Assembly (NCBI RefSeq): GCF_008806385.1
Contig: NZ_VZZK01000044.1
Span: 1-41,074 of the forward strand
Origin: Methylobacterium soli
GTDB taxonomy: Bacteria > Pseudomonadota > Alphaproteobacteria > Rhizobiales > Beijerinckiaceae
Reading direction: 5' to 3'
DNA length: 41,074 nucleotides
A program made the translations under genes and the position numbers. Of the stretch, positions 34,893 through 41,074 are shown in pieces. Position 1 is the first letter of the stretch, and each line of letters starts with the position of its first letter. Under the pieces are notes generated by a model. It was not told where the DNA came from, made no database searches, and saw only the letters and a list, made by a program, of their open reading frames with translations.

Positions 34893-36151
34893 CGCACCCG
34901 CACCGTCGGGACGATGGACATGCCGGGTCCGATCGCGACGTCGCCGGGCCAGGAATCGACCACGATCTTGACCGGGATGCGCTGGACCACCTTCACGTAA
35001 TTGCCGGTGGCGTTCTGGGCCGGCAGGAGGCTGAAGGCGGTGCCGGAGCCGGGCTGCACCGAGGCCACCCGGCCGGTGATCTTGCGGTTCGGATAGGCGT
35101 CGATCTCGATCTCGGCGGGCTGGTCCGGCCGCATGTCGGTGATCTGCGTCTCCTTGTAGTTGGCGGTGACCCATTTCTCGTCGGGCACGAAGGTCGCGAC
35201 GCTCTGGCCGGCCTGCGCGAACTGGCCCTTGGCGCCCGAGAGCTGGACGACACGCCCGGGCTGGGCCGCCGTCACGGTGGTGTAGCCGAGGTTCAGCTCG
35301 GCCTGGGCCGCCTGGGCCAGCGCCGTGGCGAGGCTCGCCTCGGCGCTGGCCTTCTGTGCCTCGAGCGAGCCGATCTGCTTCTGGGCCGCGATGACGCTCG
35401 CCTGCGCCCGCTGCAGCGAGGCCTGCTGCTGCTCGAGGTTCGAGGTCGATTGCTGCGATTGCTGGACGGTGCCCGCCCCCCGCGTCGCGAGGTCCTTGTA
35501 GCGGGCGGCGTCCGCCTTCGCGAAATCGAGGGCGGCCTGCGTCTGCGTCACCTGCGCCTTGGCGACGTCGACCTGCGCTCTCTGCGCCTCGATCTGCGCG
35601 TCGACGTTCAGGATCGAGGCTTTCGCCGAGGCGATCTGCGCCTGCGCCTGCGCGAGGGTGACCTCGTAATCGCGCCGGTCGATCTGGAACAGGGTCTGGC
35701 CGGTCTCGACATGCTGGTTGTCGGTGATCGGAACGTCGATCACGTAGCCCGAGACCTTCGGGGCGATGGTGAACTGGCGCGCATCCACGAAGGCGTCGTC
35801 CGTGGATTCGTAGGGGTGGAGTTCGACGAGCCAGTAGAAATACCCGGCGACCGCCAGCAGGATCAGCGCGACCGCGCCGAGGCCGAACCAGACCGGGTGC
35901 CTGCGGATCAGCCCCGGGCGCGTCTCGTCCTCCGGCGCATCCTCCGCCCGCGACCCGTCGGCGCCGTCTGGCGCGTCGGCCGTGTCCGGGGGCACGTCCT
36001 GCGGCTTCCGGCGGGCGTCCTCGGGCTGCCACGCTTTATCCGCGCTGACGTCGATGACATCGCGCTCGGTCGCGGCTTCGATCCCGCCGGTGCGATCGGA
36101 CATGGGAGGGCGCGCGCGAGCGCGCGGCGCCTGCTGCTGGTCATCAAGCAT
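34889..36151 (-). CDS. emrA: HlyD-family membrane fusion protein EmrA
   Basis: A 420-aa periplasmic adaptor. A polar N-terminal tail of about 85 residues, longer than in E. coli EmrA, precedes one membrane helix (VWFGLGAVALILLAVAGYFYWLV). Then come the lipoyl half-motif (STDDAFVDARQFTIAPKVSGYV), a long coiled coil rich in Ala and Gln (about 170-300) and the second lipoyl and beta-barrel region (LGYTTVTAAQPGRVVQLSGAKGQ). ATG 36151 is used; a TTG 13 codons upstream and an ATG at 36103 are alternatives. It precedes emrB with a four-base overlap. Confidence 0.9.
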   Translation of the reverse strand: MLDDQQQAPRARARPPMSDRTGGIEAATERDVIDVSADKAWQPEDARRKPQDVPPDTADAPDGADGSRAEDAPEDETRPGLIRRHPVWFGLGAVALILLAVAGYFYWLVELHPYESTDDAFVDARQFTIAPKVSGYVIDVPITDNQHVETGQTLFQIDRRDYEVTLAQAQAQIASAKASILNVDAQIEAQRAQVDVAKAQVTQTQAALDFAKADAARYKDLATRGAGTVQQSQQSTSNLEQQQASLQRAQASVIAAQKQIGSLEAQKASAEASLATALAQAAQAELNLGYTTVTAAQPGRVVQLSGAKGQFAQAGQSVATFVPDEKWVTANYKETQITDMRPDQPAEIEIDAYPNRKITGRVASVQPGSGTAFSLLPAQNATGNYVKVVQRIPVKIVVDSWPGDVAIGPGMSIVPTVRVR

Positions 36152-36363
36152 CGGTGAAGTGTCCGCGAAGGCTCCTGGGCCGCTCGGCAACCCGGAGCGC
36201 TCGATAACCCGCCTCGCAGCTCCAAAGACGGCAGGCGCCCCAAGGTTCCGTACGGGGGAGACGAAGACTTGCCGCAGGGAACGCCGACCTGCACAGGGCG
36301 TTCAGCGGCCGAGGTCTCGCGTCCTGCGGCGGCGCAGACTCTCATCGCTCGAGGAGTCCCACC

Positions 36364-37026
36364 ATGGCCACCACCGGCAACCCGTTTCCCGCGTCGCCCC
36401 TGGGCAGCGCGAACCCCTCCGGCCTGTCCCCGACGGGCCCGGCGCGCCTCGATGCGATGAGCACCGTGCTGGCACGCAACTGGTGGCTCGTCGCCCTGAG
36501 AGGCGTCTTCGCCATCCTGTTCGGCATCGTCGCCTTCGTGGCGCCCCTCGCGACGATCCTGACCCTGGTTCTGTTCTTCTCGGCCTACATGCTGGTCGAC
36601 GGGGTCTTCGGCATCGTCGCCTCGGTGCGGGCGGCGCAGCGGGACGAGCGCTGGGGCCTGCTGCTCCTCGAAGGCCTCCTCGATCTGCTCGTCGGCGTCG
36701 CGGCCTTCCTGATGCCGGCGGCGGCCGTCTGGGCCTTCGTCTACCTCGTCGCCCTCTGGGCGCTGGTCAGCGGCGGCCTGATGCTGGCGGCCGCCTTCCG
36801 GCTGCACCTGCATTATGGGCGCTGGTGGCTCGTGCTCGGCGGCGTCATCTCGATCCTGTTCGGCCTCGCGCTGCTGATCAATCCGGGCATGTCGGCCCTG
36901 GTGCTGACCTGGTGGATGGGCGGCTACGCCATCGCCTTCGGGGTGATGCTGGTGATCCTGGCCTTCCGCCTCCGCGGCCGGCACGAGGAAGCGGGCCGGC
37001 CGGTGCCAACGCCCAAAGTCGCCTGA
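36364..37026 (+). CDS. hdeD: HdeD-family membrane protein
   Basis: A 220-aa inner-membrane protein with six hydrophobic helices in three pairs, starting with NWWLVALRGVFAILFGIVAFV and repeating as LLLLEGLLDLLVGVAAFLMP and WWLVLGGVISILFGLALLINPG. This repeat is characteristic of HdeD/DUF308 proteins, first linked to acid resistance in E. coli. A polar 35-residue N-terminus precedes the first helix. ATG 36364 has GAGGAG at good spacing. It stands alone between divergent emrA and a possible hairpin at 37033-37079. Confidence 0.85.
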   Translation: MATTGNPFPASPLGSANPSGLSPTGPARLDAMSTVLARNWWLVALRGVFAILFGIVAFVAPLATILTLVLFFSAYMLVDGVFGIVASVRAAQRDERWGLLLLEGLLDLLVGVAAFLMPAAAVWAFVYLVALWALVSGGLMLAAAFRLHLHYGRWWLVLGGVISILFGLALLINPGMSALVLTWWMGGYAIAFGVMLVILAFRLRGRHEEAGRPVPTPKVA

Positions 37027-37032
37027 GGGAAC

Positions 37033-37079
37033 TTCCCCTCACGGACGGTTGCCTCGAAGCGGGACGGCCGCGAGGGGAA
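37033..37079 (+). terminator. Inverted repeat downstream of hdeD
   Basis: TTCCCCTC (37033-37040) pairs perfectly with GAGGGGAA (37072-37079), seven bases after the hdeD stop. The 31-nt loop is long and no T-tract follows, so a terminator role is tentative. Confidence 0.35.
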
Positions 37080-37094
37080 ACGGAGCCGCACGCG

Positions 37095-37139
37095 TAGCCT
37101 TGGCGGCCGTAACCTTGGCGGCCGTAGCCTTGGCGGCTT
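37095..37139. repeat. Three tandem 15-bp repeats
   Basis: Units TAGCCTTGGCGGCCG, TAACCTTGGCGGCCG and TAGCCTTGGCGGCTT lie end to end between hdeD and the penicillin-binding protein gene. The sequence is too short and too regular, without spacers, to be CRISPR. It looks like slippage-expanded intergenic DNA. Confidence 0.75.
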
Positions 37140-37205
37140 CATCCGGTCTAGAACGGCGGCTCCCGTCCGTCCTGGCCGGCCCTCGCGCCGGGTGAATGGT
37201 TGTCG

Positions 37206-39728
37206 ATGCCCCCTCCCGATCCGCAGCGTCCGCAGGCCGGCGACGGCGACCCGCGCGCCAGGACCGAGGGCGAGCCGGATCCGCGGGCCGCGGCCCGCGA
37301 GGCCGCCGCGGCGGCCAAGATCCTCGGGCGCCAGCTGGGGCTCCTCGCGGCCGGTGCCGCGCGCGGGGCCGGCAGGCGTGCCCGACGGGCGGCCGAGGGC
37401 AGCGCGCCCCTGTTCCGGACGCTGGGCGAGCGGCTGCGGCGGCCCGCCGCCGACACGGCGCCCGCCGACCGCGTTCCGGCCCTCGACCCGGCCCTGCGGA
37501 GCGCGCCGCCAGGATGGGGCGCGCGGCTGCGCCGCCGGCCCGTCCTGGCCGTCGGGCTCGCGCTCCTGGCGCTGCCGATCGTTCTCGCGGCGGGGCTCGT
37601 CATCTCGAGCTTCCTCACCTTGCCGCCGCTCGGCGGCGCGGCTCTCGATCCCGGACAGCGGGCCCTCACGGTCGAGGCCGATGACGGGCGCGCCTTCGCG
37701 ACGCGGGGCGCGTTCCGGGGGCAGCCCCTGACGGCGGCGGACCTGCCGCCCCACCTCGCCCAGGCGATCATCGCGATCGAGGATCGCCGCTTCTACAGCC
37801 ATTGGGGCATCGACCTGCGCGGGCTCATGCGCGCGGCCTGGCGCAACGCGGCCGGGGGCGGCGTGCGCGAGGGCGGCTCGACGATCACCCAGCAATATGT
37901 CCGCCTGACCTCGCTCACGCAGGAGAAGACCCTCCGGCGCAAGATCCAGGAGGCGCTCCTGGCGCTCCGGGTCGAGAGCGAGATGACCAAGGACAAGATC
38001 CTGCTCGGCTACCTCAACACCGCCTATTTCGGGGCCGGCGCCTACGGCATCGATGCGGCAGCGCGGCGCTATTTCGGCAAGGGCGCCAAGGCCCTGACCC
38101 TCCCGGAGGCCGCCATGCTGGCGGGCCTCGTCCGGGCGCCCTCGCAACTCGCCCCGACCCGCAATTTCGGGGGCGCCAAGGAGCGGGCCGACGTGGTCCT
38201 GCAGACCATGGTGGAGACGGGAGCGATCACCCCGGAGGCGGCCGACGCGGCACGGGCCCAGACCATCACGCTCCGGACCCCGCCCGAGACGCCCCCCGGC
38301 ACCAATTACTTCCTCGACATGGTGGCGGGGGAGGCCAAGCGCCTCACCGATACCGGCGGCGACGTCACCCTGCGCACGACCCTGAACCTCGATCTGCAGA
38401 GCCTCGCCGAGGGCGTGGTCGCCCGGCGGCTCGACGCCGAGGGCGCCAAGAAGAAGGCCGGCCAGTCCGCCCTCGTCGCCCTCTCGAAGGACGGCGCGAT
38501 CCTCGCCATGGTGGGCGGGCGCGACTACGAGGACAGCCAGTTCAACCGCGCGACGCAGGCCAAGCGGCAGGCCGGCTCGCTGTTCAAGCTCTTCGTCTAT
38601 CTCAGCGCCTACGAGCGGGGCTACGCGCCCGAGAGCGTGCTGGTCGACCAGCCGATTCAGATCGGCGATTGGGAGCCGCAGAATTCCAACAACCGCTTCC
38701 GGGGGCCGGTGCCGCTGCGGACGGCCTTCGCGCTCTCGATCAACACCGTCGCGGCCCAGATCGCCGACGCGGTGGGCGTGCCCGCCGTGATCGAGACCGC
38801 CCGCCGCCTCGGCGTGCAATCCGACCTGCCGAACGTGCCGAGCCTGGCGCTCGGCTCCGCCGAGGTGACGCTCCTCGAGATGACCCGTGCCTATGCGGGC
38901 GTGCTGGCGGATCGGATCCCGGTCGAGACCTTCGGCATCCACGCCATCCGGGGCGGCGGCCCGCAGCCGCTCTACGTCCATCCGGAGCCGAAGGGCGGTG
39001 CCGTCCTGCCCGGCGACAGCCGCACCATGATGCTCGATTCGCTCCAGGCCGTGGTCGAGGGCGGGACCGGCAAGGGCGCGCGGGTCGCCAACATCCCGGT
39101 CGGCGGCAAGACCGGCACGACCCAGGATTACCGCGACGCCTGGTTCGTCGGCATGACGCCCGACCTCGTCGTCGGCGTCTGGGTCGGCAACGACGACAAC
39201 AGCTCCATGAACCGGGTCAGCGGCGGCGACCTTCCCGCCGCGATCTTCCGGGATTTCGTGCAGCGCGCCTCCGTGCAGATGGCCAAGGGCCGCGCCAAGC
39301 GCCCCTCCGCCGCCCGCGCCGATCCCGCCCCCGCCCAGGTCGCGGCACCTGTCCAAGGAACTGGTCCTGCGCAAGGAGCCGCCCCCAACAAGGAGGCGGC
39401 CGTGGGGCCGGAGATCCACGGCGTTCCGGACGTGATCGATACCGGGACCCTCGCCTTCCGGGGCCGCGTCGTCCGGCTCCTCGGGGTGGAGGGCGAGGGC
39501 GGGACGCTGGCGCGCCAGCTCGCCCGCTATCTCCGCCGCCGGGAGGTCGCCTGCGCGCCGGCCGCGGAGGCGCAGGGCCTGCGCTGCCGGATCGACGGGG
39601 ACGACCTTGCCTCCCTGATCCTCGCGGCGGGCGGTGCGCGCGCGTCGGACGCGGCGCCGCCGGACCTGCTGGCGGCCGAGGAGCAGGCCCGCTCCGAGCG
39701 CGTCGGCCTCTGGCGGCGCGCGCGCTGA
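37206..39728 (+). CDS. Class A penicillin-binding protein with SNase-like C-terminal domain
   Basis: An 840-aa bifunctional peptidoglycan synthase. A polar Arg/Ala-rich cytoplasmic tail (1-110) is followed by one membrane helix (about 115-140) and the GT51 glycosyltransferase domain (IAIEDRRFYSHWGIDLRG about 191, GGSTITQQYVRL). The transpeptidase domain has SLFK (active Ser about 458), SIN (about 511) and KTGT (about 634). After an Ala/Pro linker (about 695-735), the last 100 residues resemble a staphylococcal-nuclease fold: VIDTGTLAFRGRVVRLLGVEG, ARQLARYLRRREVAC, DLASLILAAGGARA and AAEEQARSERVGLWR. The catalytic Asp/Glu pattern is altered. ATG 37206 is used; TTG 37200 is possible. Confidence 0.88.
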   Translation: MPPPDPQRPQAGDGDPRARTEGEPDPRAAAREAAAAAKILGRQLGLLAAGAARGAGRRARRAAEGSAPLFRTLGERLRRPAADTAPADRVPALDPALRSAPPGWGARLRRRPVLAVGLALLALPIVLAAGLVISSFLTLPPLGGAALDPGQRALTVEADDGRAFATRGAFRGQPLTAADLPPHLAQAIIAIEDRRFYSHWGIDLRGLMRAAWRNAAGGGVREGGSTITQQYVRLTSLTQEKTLRRKIQEALLALRVESEMTKDKILLGYLNTAYFGAGAYGIDAAARRYFGKGAKALTLPEAAMLAGLVRAPSQLAPTRNFGGAKERADVVLQTMVETGAITPEAADAARAQTITLRTPPETPPGTNYFLDMVAGEAKRLTDTGGDVTLRTTLNLDLQSLAEGVVARRLDAEGAKKKAGQSALVALSKDGAILAMVGGRDYEDSQFNRATQAKRQAGSLFKLFVYLSAYERGYAPESVLVDQPIQIGDWEPQNSNNRFRGPVPLRTAFALSINTVAAQIADAVGVPAVIETARRLGVQSDLPNVPSLALGSAEVTLLEMTRAYAGVLADRIPVETFGIHAIRGGGPQPLYVHPEPKGGAVLPGDSRTMMLDSLQAVVEGGTGKGARVANIPVGGKTGTTQDYRDAWFVGMTPDLVVGVWVGNDDNSSMNRVSGGDLPAAIFRDFVQRASVQMAKGRAKRPSAARADPAPAQVAAPVQGTGPAQGAAPNKEAAVGPEIHGVPDVIDTGTLAFRGRVVRLLGVEGEGGTLARQLARYLRRREVACAPAAEAQGLRCRIDGDDLASLILAAGGARASDAAPPDLLAAEEQARSERVGLWRRAR

Positions 39729-41034
39729 TCAGGCCGCGCGCACGCTGTCGAGGAAGCGGCGCACCTCCGAGCCGAGATGGTCGGCCTGCACGGAGAGGTC
39801 CTGGGCCGAGGTGAGGAGGTGGCCGGCGGCCCCGCCCGTCTCCTCGGCGGCGCTCGCGACGCTCGCGATGCTGCGCGTCACCTCGCCGGTGCCCGACGCC
39901 GCTTGGCCGACATTGCGCACGATCTCCTGCGTCGCCGAGCCCTGCTGCTCGACCGCGGTCGCGATGGCCGCCGTGACGTTGCTCATCTCGCTGACCCGGT
40001 CCGTGATGGACTCGATCGCCGTGACGGCTTCCCCCGTCGAGCTCTGGATGTCGGCGATCTGACGCGAGATCTCCTCGGTGGCGCGCGCCGTCTGGCTCGC
40101 GAGCTCCTTCACCTCGGCCGCCACCACGGCAAAGCCCCGTCCCGCCTCGCCCGCCCGGGCGGCCTCGATGGTGGCGTTGAGGGCGAGGAGATTCGTCTGG
40201 CCGGCGATGCTCGAGATCAGGCTGACGACATCGCCGATCTTCGTGGCGCCCGCGCTCAGCGCCTGAACAAGGGAAGCCGTCTTTCCGGCTTCCTGGACCG
40301 TCGCGGAAGCGAGGGCCGCGGAGCCGTGGACCTGTCGGCCGATCTCGTCCACGGAGCTGCCGAGCTCTTCGGCGGCCGAGGCGACCATCGTGACATTCGC
40401 CGCCGCCTCCTCGGCGGCCGCCGCCACGGTGATCGATTGCTCGGCGGTGCGGCTCGCATTGCCGCTCATGCCCTGCGCGGTCTCCTGCAGTCCGGTCGCC
40501 GCCAGGGTGACGGCCTGGACGATCCCGCCGACCGCCTGCTCGAACCCGTCCGCGAGGTCGCGCATCGCCGCCTTGCGCTGGGCGTCGATGCCCGCGCGGG
40601 CCAGCTCGGCCTCGGCCTCGAGGGCCGTCGTCCGGACGAGGCTCTCCTTGAACACCTGCACGGCCGCGGCCATCTGGCCGATCTCGTCGCGGTGGCCGAG
40701 GCTCGTCACCGCCACCGAGAGGTCCTTGGCCGCGAGCCGCCCCATCACGGCCTTGAGGTTCTGGATCGGGCGGCTGATCCCGATATGCAGCAGCAGGAGG
40801 GACAGGCCGGCGGCGAACAGCATCGTGGCGAGGCCGAGCGCGGTGGCGAAGCGCGACGATTCCCCCGCAGCGCGCGGCCTCATCCCGGGTGCGCAGCAGA
40901 GCCCGCTCGTCCTTCACGGCCTCGTCGGCGATCCGGCGCAGCGCATCCATGGCGGCCTTGCCCGCCCCGGACGCCTCCAGGCCGCGCGCCGCCTCGCGGG
41001 TCGCGGCATGTCTGGTAGCGGAACGTTGTTGGGA
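39729..41034 (-). pseudogene. Methyl-accepting chemotaxis protein gene, frameshifted and 5'-disrupted
   Basis: From the stop at 39729 to about 40870 the frame encodes a membrane helix (TALGLATMLFAAGLSLLLLHIG), a HAMP domain (SRPIQNLKAVMGRLAAKDLSV) and a complete MCP signalling domain with the hairpin tip (GQTNLLALNATIEAARAGEAGRGFAVVAAEV in outline). The upstream part continues in another frame (MDALRRIADEAVKDERALLRTRDEAAR, from 40950), so one extra base lies near 40866-40880. Removing one C would read DEAARAGESSRFATALG. Going further upstream, that frame meets TGA at 41037-41035, where base composition also changes. The sensor domain is lost or beyond the window. Sequencing error is possible for the frameshift. 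Confidence 0.75.
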
Positions 41035-41074
41035 TCAGGTGCGTTGGGCGATTGAGGAAAACGCCTGGCGCTTT

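Noticed and set aside
37095..37139. CRISPR-like repeat array
   Set aside because: Units of 15 bp are directly adjacent with no spacers, and no cas genes are present.
36924..39419. An 831-codon minus-strand frame opposite the penicillin-binding protein
   Set aside because: Shadow of the well-supported PBP gene; the RLRPPRLRPPRLR run in it comes from the 15-bp tandem repeats.

Overview
The window is GC-rich, with densely packed genes, GTG/TTG start candidates and long antisense shadow frames. Gene content (alphaproteobacterial Tad/Cpa pilus locus, copper ATPase with a MerR regulator, PhoR-type kinase, EmrAB pump, HdeD, class A penicillin-binding protein) suggests an alphaproteobacterium of the order Hyphomicrobiales, most likely Methylobacteriaceae. 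That assignment is inferred from protein style, not from a marker gene. Both ends look like contig or rearrangement edges: the left end is a 38-codon gene tail followed by AT-richer DNA, and the right end cuts a damaged chemoreceptor gene.

Layout. 1-2207: gene tail, a long gap, then a phosphomannomutase/phosphoglucomutase. 2310-13053: a Tad (Flp) pilus locus with a divergent secretin-N-domain protein, a 54-aa Flp pilin, cpaA, cpaB, cpaC, cpaD, cpaE, cpaF, tadB and tadC on the plus strand, and a convergent TPR lipoprotein (tadD-like). A strong hairpin separates the pilin from the rest, as expected when pilin is made in excess. 13214-16363: M17 aminopeptidase, YpeA-type acetyltransferase, M20 amidohydrolase. 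16496-19535: copper export, with copA preceded by a perfect CueR-type operator and followed by an overlapping cueR that carries an in-frame stop codon.

31721 down to 19587 (minus strand) is the most unusual part. Inositol-3-phosphate synthase, an HD-fold protein, a SAM methyltransferase, a Gfo/Idh/MocA oxidoreductase, a YcaO protein, a TIM-barrel isomerase/epimerase, a GT4 glycosyltransferase, a PIG-L deacetylase and a uracil-DNA-glycosylase-family protein lie nose to tail, several with ATGA or TGATG overlaps. A UPF0104 membrane protein and a PhoR-like kinase follow. Inositol-phosphate synthase, GT4 transferase and PIG-L deacetylase are the enzyme types of early mycothiol synthesis. The YcaO, oxidoreductase, isomerase and methyltransferase point to a different, further modified product. 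I do not recognise this combination and propose it as a candidate undescribed biosynthetic pathway for an inositol- or aminosugar-based metabolite.

32037-41074: a lytic transglycosylase, an EmrAB efflux pair, an HdeD-family membrane protein, a class A penicillin-binding protein with an apparent degenerate nuclease-like (SNase) C-terminal domain, and a frameshifted methyl-accepting chemotaxis gene at the edge.
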